Positions 27,552-36,259 of a DNA stretch of 64,000 bases are shown here, one piece after another. Position 1 is the first letter of the stretch. The number at the start of each line of letters is the position of its first letter. Made by a program: the position numbers and the translations under genes. Source of the DNA: Alistipes sp. (GTDB lineage Bacteria; Bacteroidota; Bacteroidia; Bacteroidales; Rikenellaceae); contig JAGBWD010000004.1 in the NCBI GenBank assembly GCA_017629985.1, positions 32,011 to 96,010 of the forward strand, read 5' to 3'. The notes beneath the pieces were generated by a model. It saw only the letters and a list, made by a program, of their open reading frames with translations. It was not told where the DNA came from and did not search any database.

Positions 27552-29582
27552 ATGAAAAGAGTACTATATATCGCTGTAGCCCTCATCGCTACAGCATGCG
27601 TCAAGGAGGATGTCACCTCCTTCACTCCCGAGACACCGACAACCCCTGTGATACTTCCCGAGGATGCTACAAAGGGTGAGGTTATCATTAAGTTTAAGCC
27701 CGAGATGGAGTCTATCCTCGAAGAGACAATGACACGCTGCGAGGGTGTGGCAACACGCTCTGGAATACCATCCACAGACGAGGTCCTTGAGATTCTTGAT
27801 GCCTACCACATCGAGCGAGTATTCCCTGTAGACTCACGACATGAGGCTCGCACACGCGAAAATGGACTACACCTATGGTACATCGTACGCTTCAACCCCG
27901 ATGAGGACCTTAACAAGGCCATGGAGCGTCTTTCACAGCTTGGAGAGGTGGATAAGTTGCAGTTTAACAGACCTATATATCGCTCCTATAACCCCTCTGC
28001 GGAGCCTCGCTTCATTAGTTGTGCCGAGGCTAGTGGCAATGCTACACGTAGCACAGAGTGGCCCTTCAATGACCCAGAGATATATCGTCAGTGGTGCTAC
28101 ATAAACGATGGCACAGCACCTATAGCCCAGGAGTGGGCAGGTGTTGTTGCAGGTGCCGATGCAGGGTGTGAGGAGGCATGGAAGCTCTGTACGGGCGATG
28201 AGGATATCATCGTTGCGGTGATGGACGAGGCGGTTATGTGGAGCCACCCCGATTTGGCAGATAACATCTGGATAAATGATGGCGAGGAGCTAAATGCTGG
28301 CGTAGATGCTGATGGCAATGGATATGTGGATGATAAGTATGGCTATAACTTCGTGCGTAACACGCCTATCACCTCGTGGACATCGACCGGCAGCACAGGA
28401 CATGGTACACACGTAGCAGGAACTATAGCCGCTGTAAACGACAATGGCATCGGCGTAGCAGGCATTGCCGGTGGTGGTAAGGGAGATAAGGGTGTCAAGA
28501 TTATGACTATCCAGCTATTTGATGGCATGAACTCCTCGACACTAGCTATGGAGGCGCGTGCTATGAAGTATGCCGCGGATAATGGAGCGGTAATCCTACA
28601 ATGTTCATGGGGCTACAACTCTGCAAAGGCAAACCTCATAATGGGCTATACACCTGGCCCCGCAACAGAGGAGGAGTGGGCTACGACATACCCCCTTGAG
28701 AAGGAGGCTCTCGACTACTTTATCCACAATGCCGGTTCGCCAAATGGGGTTATTGATGGTGGTCTTGCCATCTTTGCATCAGGAAATGAGTATGCAGCGC
28801 AATCCTCATTCCCTGCGGCATACTCAAAGTGTATCTCTGTGTCGGCAATCGCCGCAGACTACACCCCAGCGTCTTATGCCAACTATGGTAGTGAGGTACT
28901 TCTCTCTGCCCCTGGTGGTGACCTAGAGTATTACGGCACTCCAGGCATGGCTGACGATGTCTATGATGAAAATGGGGTGTTGAAGGAGCAGGGAGGTATA
29001 TTCTCTACGCTTGTTGTGAACGGCATACCCGGTTATGGCTACTATGAGGGTACCTCTATGGCGTGTCCTCATGTGTCGGGTGTTGCAGCCCTTGGCCTTG
29101 CCTACGCCAAGCAGCAGAAGCGTCACTTCACATGGTCGGAGTTCCGCGAGTTGTTGTACACAACGGGTCGCGACATAGATAACTACTTTGTGGGCGAGAA
29201 GCTCTTTTATATGCGTCACACCTCTGCAGGTGCCACACCTCTCAAGATGAACCTTGCGGATTATCGTGGTAAGATGGGACATCTTGTAGATGCCGGGGCG
29301 CTGCTAAAGGCTATAGATGGCTCGGGCAGGGATATGCGTCTTCCAAACATATACCTAGCTCCCGAGGCTACGATGACCCTCACGCTCGCAGATTACAACA
29401 TCGTGGATGCCAAGAGTGCCACGGTAGCAAATAGCACTATCGCCGAGGTGGTGCTGCAGAACAACTCTCTAACAGTCGCTGCGAAGTCGGAAGGTCAGAC
29501 AACGCTTACCATAGAGGCGGATAAGCGATATACGGCAACTATCACTGTTCGTGAGGGCGCTAATGACAATGGCTGGTTGTAG
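27552..29582 (+). CDS. Subtilisin-like (S8) serine peptidase, lipoprotein
   Basis: 676 residues. Lipobox-like signal ending TAC, followed by VKED. An N-terminal propeptide-like region (about 35-135) precedes the catalytic domain. The catalytic residues are all present: Asp225 (VAVMDEAVMWSHPD), His284 (GHGTHVAGT), the oxyanion Asn412 (ASGNEY) and Ser502 (GTSMACPHVSG). The Asp is followed by EAV instead of the usual TGV. A small beta domain follows (about 595-676). It is probably an active surface protease able to process partner proteins of the operon. Confidence 0.88.
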   Translation: MKRVLYIAVALIATACVKEDVTSFTPETPTTPVILPEDATKGEVIIKFKPEMESILEETMTRCEGVATRSGIPSTDEVLEILDAYHIERVFPVDSRHEARTRENGLHLWYIVRFNPDEDLNKAMERLSQLGEVDKLQFNRPIYRSYNPSAEPRFISCAEASGNATRSTEWPFNDPEIYRQWCYINDGTAPIAQEWAGVVAGADAGCEEAWKLCTGDEDIIVAVMDEAVMWSHPDLADNIWINDGEELNAGVDADGNGYVDDKYGYNFVRNTPITSWTSTGSTGHGTHVAGTIAAVNDNGIGVAGIAGGGKGDKGVKIMTIQLFDGMNSSTLAMEARAMKYAADNGAVILQCSWGYNSAKANLIMGYTPGPATEEEWATTYPLEKEALDYFIHNAGSPNGVIDGGLAIFASGNEYAAQSSFPAAYSKCISVSAIAADYTPASYANYGSEVLLSAPGGDLEYYGTPGMADDVYDENGVLKEQGGIFSTLVVNGIPGYGYYEGTSMACPHVSGVAALGLAYAKQQKRHFTWSEFRELLYTTGRDIDNYFVGEKLFYMRHTSAGATPLKMNLADYRGKMGHLVDAGALLKAIDGSGRDMRLPNIYLAPEATMTLTLADYNIVDAKSATVANSTIAEVVLQNNSLTVAAKSEGQTTLTIEADKRYTATITVREGANDNGWL

Positions 29583-29583
29583 C

Positions 29584-30345
29584 ATGCAGTGGTGGCGAGT
29601 TATAGTTGCGATAGTGATTATGTGCCAGCCTTTAGGGGCTATGGCGCAGAGGGAGCATCTCTTAAGACGCGCAGAGATTGACTCGCTGGTAAACCCACAG
29701 CTATCTACGAAGGCCATAGCGGCACTAGGGGTAGATAGTAGCGACCACAACCTAGGGGTTATCGATGCCGACACCCCACAACAGGTGAGCTACAGAGTGC
29801 GAAACAACACCTCACAGCCGATTATCATCACCGAGCTACGCTCCTCGTGCAGTTGTCTGAAAATTACAAGCTCCCCATCGAGAATAGAGGCTGGGGAGAG
29901 CCTCGAGGTAGTGGCGATGTTTAACCCTCGGGGGCGCAACGGAGGATTCATGCTAAATATCTGGGTTTACACCAACCTCGATAGCCAATATCCCACCGCG
30001 CGACTAACTCTCTCGGGCGAGGTGAGGAGTGCAGATGCGTGGCTTCACCTTCCCAAGCAGATGGGTCCCTTGCGCATGAGTCGCAAGGAGGTGACCATAG
30101 CCACACGTGGCCGAGAGCGTATTGCCGTGGCAAACACCTCGACCATGCCGCTACGCCTTAAGGCCCACACCACGGTTAAGGGTCTGGAGCTATATACCGA
30201 GCCAGAAGTAATAGAGCCTGGCGGCGAGGCAGAGATAGTGATAAGCTACCAGGGAGAGCCTATGGAGCATAAAACGATGCTTGTTGTTGAGGGCATCACA
30301 GGAAAGGCAACAGAAAGAATCATAAGTGTAACACTAAAGAGATAA
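29584..30345 (+). CDS. DUF1573 secreted protein
   Basis: 253 residues from ATG 29584. This start gives a proper signal peptide (MQWWRVIVAIVIMCQPLGAMAQ-type, cleavage near residue 22) and lies 1 bp after the subtilase stop. GTG 29551 or ATG 29563 would overlap the previous gene. Residues about 45-150 form a DUF1573 beta-sandwich with the motif SSCSCLKI and NPRGRNGGF; a second beta domain follows. DUF1573 is common in Bacteroidota envelopes with unknown role. Confidence 0.78.
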   Translation: MQWWRVIVAIVIMCQPLGAMAQREHLLRRAEIDSLVNPQLSTKAIAALGVDSSDHNLGVIDADTPQQVSYRVRNNTSQPIIITELRSSCSCLKITSSPSRIEAGESLEVVAMFNPRGRNGGFMLNIWVYTNLDSQYPTARLTLSGEVRSADAWLHLPKQMGPLRMSRKEVTIATRGRERIAVANTSTMPLRLKAHTTVKGLELYTEPEVIEPGGEAEIVISYQGEPMEHKTMLVVEGITGKATERIISVTLKR

Positions 30346-30353
30346 CATTATCT

Positions 30354-30830
30354 ATGAACTATTTAAGATTACTAATTCTCATTGCTACGGTTACGATATT
30401 CGTGGGATGTAAGAAGGGCTTTGACTATACCACTACCAACCAACCTGCGGTTGATAACAAGGAGGAGGAAGAGGAGCAGATTGGCGAGGACCTCACACAG
30501 CTCATGTACAAGAGCATAGATGGAGAGTGGAAGCTAGTAGAGTGGCGCGGAGAGCGACTCACCGAAGATACATATCTTCACATCTCGTTTGACAGCGCCG
30601 AGCAGCGCTTTGAGATGCGCGATAACCTCGGCTCCATGTATGAGCAGACAAAGAGTGGCAACTTCAACATCTCGCGTGACGAGCAAGATAGATATATCCT
30701 ATGGGGAGACTACGACAATGGCGTAGGCGACTGGAATGATGACTACATCCTCACCTTTGACCAGGAGCGCATGACATGGGAGAGACTAGAGAGCGAGGAG
30801 ATGATGGTATTTGACAAACTAACAATTTAA
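30354..30830 (+). CDS. Small lipocalin-like lipoprotein
   Basis: 158 residues with lipobox IFVGC followed by KKGFD. An acidic linker (EEEEEQ) leads to a domain starting IDGEWKLVEWRGE, typical of lipocalin-like extracytoplasmic folds. It lies 8 bp after its neighbour. Possibly a small accessory subunit. Confidence 0.65.
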   Translation: MNYLRLLILIATVTIFVGCKKGFDYTTTNQPAVDNKEEEEEQIGEDLTQLMYKSIDGEWKLVEWRGERLTEDTYLHISFDSAEQRFEMRDNLGSMYEQTKSGNFNISRDEQDRYILWGDYDNGVGDWNDDYILTFDQERMTWERLESEEMMVFDKLTI

Positions 30831-30842
30831 CACAACAATATT

Positions 30843-33275
30843 ATGAAACAGGTAAAACTTTTTAGCTACTTCATTGCTGCGCTATGTGTCATGTTTGCAG
30901 GCGTTAGCTGTGAGAAGGAGAGTGCAAAGAGCCCTGTTGAGAAGCCTACAATCGGCATTCTTGACGCGGAGTTTAATGCAGAGAAGATGAGTGCAACAGT
31001 GACAATAGCGCCATCGTCAAATGCTTCGGCATGGTACTATAAGGTGGAGAGCGCCGATGCTCCTGCCGACTACACCAAGGTTGATGGTGCTGCAGCACAG
31101 GAGGTCTCTTTTGCAGTTGTATATGGTGTGGAGTATACCATCTCTGCATACGCGGAGAATGATGGTGGACAGAGTGATGTTGCCACCAAGAAGTTCTGCC
31201 AGATGCCCGAGGGCGAGGTAGCAATCGCCATTGGTGATGTCACTCTCGACACAGAGAGCATGGAGGCCAAGGCTACTATCTACCCATCATCGAACGCCAC
31301 AAAGTGGTACTGGAAGAGTGCTGTTAAGGATGGTGAGGCCACAGAGTGGAATGTCGTAGAGGGCAACAAAGAGCAGGAGATATCTTTTGCCTATGAGTAT
31401 GGCAAGAGCTACGTTATCACCGCCTACGCCGAGTGTGGTGCTATAACTAGCGATGAGGCTACCAAGGAGTGTTACTTCGAGCCTGCAGAGCCTACAATCA
31501 CCGTATCGGACGCACGCTTCGATGACAGCACCATGACCATCTCTTTCGATGTTACGCCATCGGCAGATACCCACCACTGGTACTGGGGCATAAAGAGCGA
31601 TGCAGCATCACCATCGGATTATGAGCAGTATGAGGGTAGCGAGCCTCGCACCGTAAGCTGCACCATAGAGTATGGCGTTGAGTACACCTTCCTCTTCCGC
31701 GCCGAGAATGTTATCCTCAAGGGTGAGCAGAAGGAGGTTGAGTTCATGGCATGGGGTAAGGTTGCAGATATCACCATTGCCAACCTCACAGCATATAGCG
31801 TAGATGTAAATATTGCGAAGAACGAGAAGTGTGTGAAGTATGTTGTAGGAGCTATGCACAGCTCGGCATACGACCGCGAGACATTTATTGAGGAGGCGCA
31901 GACATCGCTAAACCCTGATGAGGATTATCCATTCGTTGTCTTCAACTCTGCTACAGAGAGCCGCACATTCTCGGAGCAGGATTTGGTGCGTAACTCCCTT
32001 GTTGGCAGCGACATAAACGCGGGTATATTGCTTGTCCCAGGCATCACATACACCGTTGCCGTATATGGTGAGGATGAGAATGGCAACCACAATGTCACTA
32101 CCACATCGTTCACCGTGCCAAAGGCAGAGCTTAATGGCGATGTAGAGGTTGCTATCGAGGTGAGCGACATCACCGAGACCTCGGCTACAGCTACCGTCAC
32201 TGCCGAGGAGGGTTGTAAGATTCTCATGGGATATATCGACCCTGCAGTTACCAAGGCCGACACCGAGAGTCCTTTTGACTTTGAGGGTAAGAGCGAGGAG
32301 GAGATTAGAAACTACATCGTAGGCGCTGCTAACAGCATCCCAGAGATATATACCGAGCCTGTAACACGTGTTTTGAGCAACGTATTTGCTATTGGCGCTG
32401 AATATTACGCCTATGCTATCGCCATCAAGGATGGTAAGCTAGGAAAGGTGTCGTTCGAGAAGTTTGTCACAAGAACTCCATCTCTCACAGGTACTTCAAA
32501 GATTACCTCTGTGGAGATTATGGAGCAGACTACACACGAGATCCTCACCGTGAAGCTCACCACCGACAGCAACGCCAAGAGCGTACGTCTATATGCAGCT
32601 CCCGCGACTGACCACGCATCATACAAGGATAACCTAGAGTATATCATGGATGCTGACAGCTACCAGAACTACCGCGAGGTGTATGAGGTTGTTGATGGCG
32701 TTGCTACTGCTGATGTAAATATCTACCACCCAGGTACCAACTACTACCTATATGCCGTTGCTGTGGATCAGAATGACAAGGCTGGTGAGATGGTCTGCGT
32801 GGCAAAGATGGCAGGCCTTGATACCGACTACTGCACAACTATCGAGGAGATTATCGATGACGGAAATATCAACTTCTCGGGTAGTGGCACCGTTGATTTG
32901 GTTGTAACTATCGTTAAACAGGTCGATGACCGCATCTCTGTAACAGTGAATACAGACAGCCGCTCTGCGAATGCCGAGAAGGTGTGGTTGATACGCTTCA
33001 ATGGTATGATTGAGGATATTGAGGAGAACGTAAGATATGCCTTCTCGGAGTATGCCGAGCGTAACAAGGTCCTTGGTGCATATAAGGAGGCAAAGGTGGG
33101 CTACCCTCTCAAGTATGAGGATGGCGGCAGCTCATTTGACCCTAAATATGAGGCATTGCAGGAGTATGATGCAACATGGGGTGGTGACATCCTTGTTGCT
33201 GTGGTCCTCGACACCACTGGCAAGTTCAACATCTACAGCTACTATGCTGCAGGTCAATCTGTTACATTATACTAA
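30843..33275 (+). CDS. Large lipoprotein with three tandem Fn3-like domains
   Basis: 810 residues with lipobox GVSC followed by EKES. Three consecutive domains (about 35-123, 124-215, 216-305) share the pattern SSNA..WYYK ... EVSFAV.YG.EYTISAYAE. The C-terminal 500 residues hold further Fn3-like modules with helical inserts, each ending in G.EYYAYAIA.KDGK or similar. Related modules occur in the lipoproteins at 57897-60929. It is the last lipoprotein of the operon, 12 bp after its neighbour. Confidence 0.72.
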   Translation: MKQVKLFSYFIAALCVMFAGVSCEKESAKSPVEKPTIGILDAEFNAEKMSATVTIAPSSNASAWYYKVESADAPADYTKVDGAAAQEVSFAVVYGVEYTISAYAENDGGQSDVATKKFCQMPEGEVAIAIGDVTLDTESMEAKATIYPSSNATKWYWKSAVKDGEATEWNVVEGNKEQEISFAYEYGKSYVITAYAECGAITSDEATKECYFEPAEPTITVSDARFDDSTMTISFDVTPSADTHHWYWGIKSDAASPSDYEQYEGSEPRTVSCTIEYGVEYTFLFRAENVILKGEQKEVEFMAWGKVADITIANLTAYSVDVNIAKNEKCVKYVVGAMHSSAYDRETFIEEAQTSLNPDEDYPFVVFNSATESRTFSEQDLVRNSLVGSDINAGILLVPGITYTVAVYGEDENGNHNVTTTSFTVPKAELNGDVEVAIEVSDITETSATATVTAEEGCKILMGYIDPAVTKADTESPFDFEGKSEEEIRNYIVGAANSIPEIYTEPVTRVLSNVFAIGAEYYAYAIAIKDGKLGKVSFEKFVTRTPSLTGTSKITSVEIMEQTTHEILTVKLTTDSNAKSVRLYAAPATDHASYKDNLEYIMDADSYQNYREVYEVVDGVATADVNIYHPGTNYYLYAVAVDQNDKAGEMVCVAKMAGLDTDYCTTIEEIIDDGNINFSGSGTVDLVVTIVKQVDDRISVTVNTDSRSANAEKVWLIRFNGMIEDIEENVRYAFSEYAERNKVLGAYKEAKVGYPLKYEDGGSSFDPKYEALQEYDATWGGDILVAVVLDTTGKFNIYSYYAAGQSVTLY

Positions 33276-33277
33276 CA

Positions 33278-34885
33278 TTGCATAGTTTTAGAGCAGACAT
33301 ATCACACATAGAACTTCCCAAGCTCTTTACGTGGCCCTTCCACTATGAGCCACACCCTCTATCGCGCCTTGCGGCATCGGAGGTACAGCAATACCTCGCC
33401 ACACGCGAGGAGTGGCACGCCGAGATTGCCGAGGGTAAGATGTTTGGAGTTCTTGTTGTAAGAGATAGAGAGGGTGGCATAGGTTTCCTTGCCGCCTTCT
33501 CTGGTAATCTCTGTGGCACTAACTATCACGACTACTTCGTGCCACCCATCTACGATATGCTACGCCCTGGGGAGTTCTTTCGTGTTGGCGAGGCGGAGAT
33601 ATCGGCCATAAACCTACGCATCAAGGAGCTTACCGAGGGTGAGGAGTATCGTTGTGCCAAGAGAGCATTGGAGAGTGCAAAGGAGAGTGCCTCGAGGGAG
33701 CTTGAGGCTCTGAAGAGTGTTCATGCAGAGCGCAAGAGGGTGCGTGACAGACGCCGCGCAGAGGGTGAGCATCATGACACACTAATCCGTGAGAGTCAGC
33801 GCGACAATGCAGATATGCAACGCCTGAAGCGAAGACATAAGGAGTCTGTAGCCCTCCACCAGCAGCACTTCGACACCCTGAACCACGAGATTGGCGAGCT
33901 GAAGAGGCTTCGTCAGCAGCTATCTTCACAGCTACAGATGCAGCTCTTCGCAGAGTTCCACATCCTAAACGCACGTGGCGAGGTTAGGAATCTATGTGAG
34001 CTTTTTGCCCCCACCACGCAGGGTGTTCCCCCTGCCGGCGCTGGGGAGTGTGCCGCACCAAAGCTGCTTCAATATGCCTACCTCAATAATCTGGAGCCTA
34101 TAGCCATGGCCGAGTTCTGGATGGGTGCGTCACCACGTGGCGAGGTGCGCCACCATGGAGCCTTCTACCCAGCATGCAACGGCAAGTGTAAGCCTATCCT
34201 TACCCACATGCTCGAGGGTCTTTCGGTGGAGCCTAACCCCCTCCTCGATATCGCTCCTGCGGAGCCTACGATACTCTGGGAGGATGAGTGGCTTGTGGCC
34301 ATAGATAAGCCCTGTGGCATGCTCTCGGTGGATGGTAAGTCGGGTGTTAGGAGCGTGGCGCAGTGGGCGCATGAGAGGTATGGAGAGCTATGCTCACCTA
34401 TGATTATCCATCGCCTCGACCAAGCCACCTCGGGCATACTGCTGCTAGCCAAGGATAAGGATACTCATAAGGCGCTGCAGGAGCAGTTTATAACACGCAG
34501 CATCTCGAAGCGCTACACCGCACTCCTGGATGGTCTTTTAACCACCTCCGAGGGGCGCATAGAGCTACCCATAAAGCTAGATTGGGATAACCGCCCACGA
34601 CAGATGGTTGCCAGCGATGGCAAGAGCGCCATAACAGAGTATAGGGTTGAGGGTGTTGAGGATGGTCGCACACGCATCAGTTTCTACCCCATCACGGGGC
34701 GCACGCACCAACTACGCCTGCATGCCGCACACCACAAGGGTCTGAATACCCCTATTGTTGGCGATGATATATATGGCCCAAAGATATCGCACACGGAGCG
34801 CCTCTGCCTCCACGCCTCGATGCTTCGCTTCCGCCACCCACATACGGGCAAGGATGTTACTATAGAGTCGAAGGCCGAGTTTTGA
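33278..34885 (+). CDS. RluA-family pseudouridine synthase with long N-terminal extension
   Basis: 535 residues. The C-terminal 220 residues are an RluA catalytic domain. IIHRLDQATSGILLLAKD holds the catalytic Asp381, and GRTHQLRLHA and GDDIYG follow. The N-terminal 300 residues include a long coiled coil (about 120-220) and a segment with CGAP-like beta content. Bacteroidota proteins of this length are known and start with the same HSF...I..IELP pattern. This supports the TTG start at 33278, 2 bp after the previous stop; no in-frame ATG fits. It probably modifies rRNA or tRNA and may be co-transcribed with the operon by position only. Confidence 0.85.
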   Translation: MHSFRADISHIELPKLFTWPFHYEPHPLSRLAASEVQQYLATREEWHAEIAEGKMFGVLVVRDREGGIGFLAAFSGNLCGTNYHDYFVPPIYDMLRPGEFFRVGEAEISAINLRIKELTEGEEYRCAKRALESAKESASRELEALKSVHAERKRVRDRRRAEGEHHDTLIRESQRDNADMQRLKRRHKESVALHQQHFDTLNHEIGELKRLRQQLSSQLQMQLFAEFHILNARGEVRNLCELFAPTTQGVPPAGAGECAAPKLLQYAYLNNLEPIAMAEFWMGASPRGEVRHHGAFYPACNGKCKPILTHMLEGLSVEPNPLLDIAPAEPTILWEDEWLVAIDKPCGMLSVDGKSGVRSVAQWAHERYGELCSPMIIHRLDQATSGILLLAKDKDTHKALQEQFITRSISKRYTALLDGLLTTSEGRIELPIKLDWDNRPRQMVASDGKSAITEYRVEGVEDGRTRISFYPITGRTHQLRLHAAHHKGLNTPIVGDDIYGPKISHTERLCLHASMLRFRHPHTGKDVTIESKAEF

Positions 34886-34953
34886 TGTGAGGAGAGGTGC
34901 TGTGGAGGTTGATGAATTTAAGGGGATTAGGGAGTTTTGTGAATTTAATGAAT

Positions 34954-34985
34954 TTAGGGAGAGGTGTGTAAATTCCTCTCCCTAA
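34954..34985. terminator. Hairpin between converging genes
   Basis: TTAGGGAGAGG / CCTCTCCCTAA, a strong 11-bp stem, followed by TCTTCTT on the plus strand. It can serve both converging genes. The same core recurs at 54121-54156. Confidence 0.65.
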
Positions 34986-35030
34986 TCTTCTTAATATTCT
35001 TATGAAAGTCTAAAGTATTAAAGCCTAAAT

Positions 35031-36224
35031 TTAAAAAGCGGACACGGCACGCACATAGTAGGTGAAGCTCTTATCGAGGCTGAAGGTGTTGCCATAGTAC
35101 ATATAGACACGCCACGCAGTAAACTTACCATCCTCCGTTGAAGACCAGTACCACGCAGAATCCCCACTACTATACAAAGCGCTACCTCCATGCTCATAAA
35201 GTGTACGATTAACAGCATCGTGTACACTTCTATCAAGTAGCAATAGCTTCAACTCATCAATAGCTGGAAGATACCAATCCTGGCCCTTGGCCCTGCACCA
35301 TACAAAGGCTGAATACTCCGCACTATCCGAGCGCGACATAACCTTATCTGTATTAGCCTTACCATCACTCCAGCTTGAAGCGCCTACTACAATCTTTTTC
35401 TTATGTTGCTCCTTTGTACACCATTGTTCAGCAACTTGGTCAAGGCTAACAATCTTGCCATGTCTGCCACCATCCCACACATCAAATACAACGCCTTGCT
35501 TTGTGCCATCATCATAGTAGTCGCCAACATTATAGGTTGATTTATAGTATGATGGCACGCTCTGCATTGCTACATCCTGGGGAAGATTTCCCCTCATAGA
35601 GACCTTATGGTAAATATTGTCGGTGCGAACCTCGATAAGCTGCTCGTAGACCTCCGTGCCATAGACAATACGTATATTATGCACGCCTAGCGTAACGCCA
35701 CTGATAGGAAGCACATAATCTGCACCTGTAACACCAAAATACTCCTTATCGACATATACATCGGCGCCAACGACATCGGTAATGATGACGATGGGCTGTA
35801 GGTAGTTGAGGCGGGCATCTAGGCGATACTCCGTGTCGCCCTCAAGGTTAAGGATAACCTCGTTGGAGTTACCAAACTTATCGTGGTGGAGGTAGAAGCG
35901 TGTCTGGGGCTTCGCAGTAAGCTCTATGATAAGGCCATTGCCCTCGATAGCCACCTCCCTCTTCATAAGTGCCACGTTGCCACCAACAATCTTCACATTT
36001 ATATTTGCGATATCCTCCCTCGACATTCTATCAACAAGGAGCTTGATGCGCGCACAGGGGCGCTTCGAGTAGTCGAGCTGAATCTTGTCGATAGCAACAC
36101 CGCTCAAGGCTCCCTGCTGCACAGGGGCAAAGCTCTCGGCATCTATCTCAAAGGTACGCTGCATCTGCGCCATAGCTACAACAGGCACCACAAAACAGAG
36201 TAACAACAGTAAAAGTCTCTTCAT
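35031..36224 (-). CDS. PEGA-family protein with C-terminal DUF1566/Lcl-like domain
   Basis: 397 residues with signal peptide (cleavage near 19, AMAQ). Residues about 22-130 form the shared N-terminal domain (PVQQGALSGVAIDKI, SKRPCARIKL, YLHHD). This is followed by one PEGA unit (about 132-190, GADVYVDKEYFG) and a C-terminal DUF1566-type domain (about 240-397, WYLPAIDELKLL ... WYWSSTED). That C-terminal fold is often found in adhesive or lipoprotein-bound surface proteins. The N-terminal domain is about 55% identical to those at 48799-51123 and 51141-53438. It is the last gene after dapF and tamL. Confidence 0.78.
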   Translation of the reverse strand: MKRLLLLLLCFVVPVVAMAQMQRTFEIDAESFAPVQQGALSGVAIDKIQLDYSKRPCARIKLLVDRMSREDIANINVKIVGGNVALMKREVAIEGNGLIIELTAKPQTRFYLHHDKFGNSNEVILNLEGDTEYRLDARLNYLQPIVIITDVVGADVYVDKEYFGVTGADYVLPISGVTLGVHNIRIVYGTEVYEQLIEVRTDNIYHKVSMRGNLPQDVAMQSVPSYYKSTYNVGDYYDDGTKQGVVFDVWDGGRHGKIVSLDQVAEQWCTKEQHKKKIVVGASSWSDGKANTDKVMSRSDSAEYSAFVWCRAKGQDWYLPAIDELKLLLLDRSVHDAVNRTLYEHGGSALYSSGDSAWYWSSTEDGKFTAWRVYMYYGNTFSLDKSFTYYVRAVSAF

Positions 36225-36259
36225 AAATATAGTTTGGTAGTTATAAATGTTAGCGACAA

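Noticed and set aside
20701-33275. Polysaccharide utilisation locus
   Set aside because: No SusC/SusD pair, glycoside hydrolase or sensor was found.
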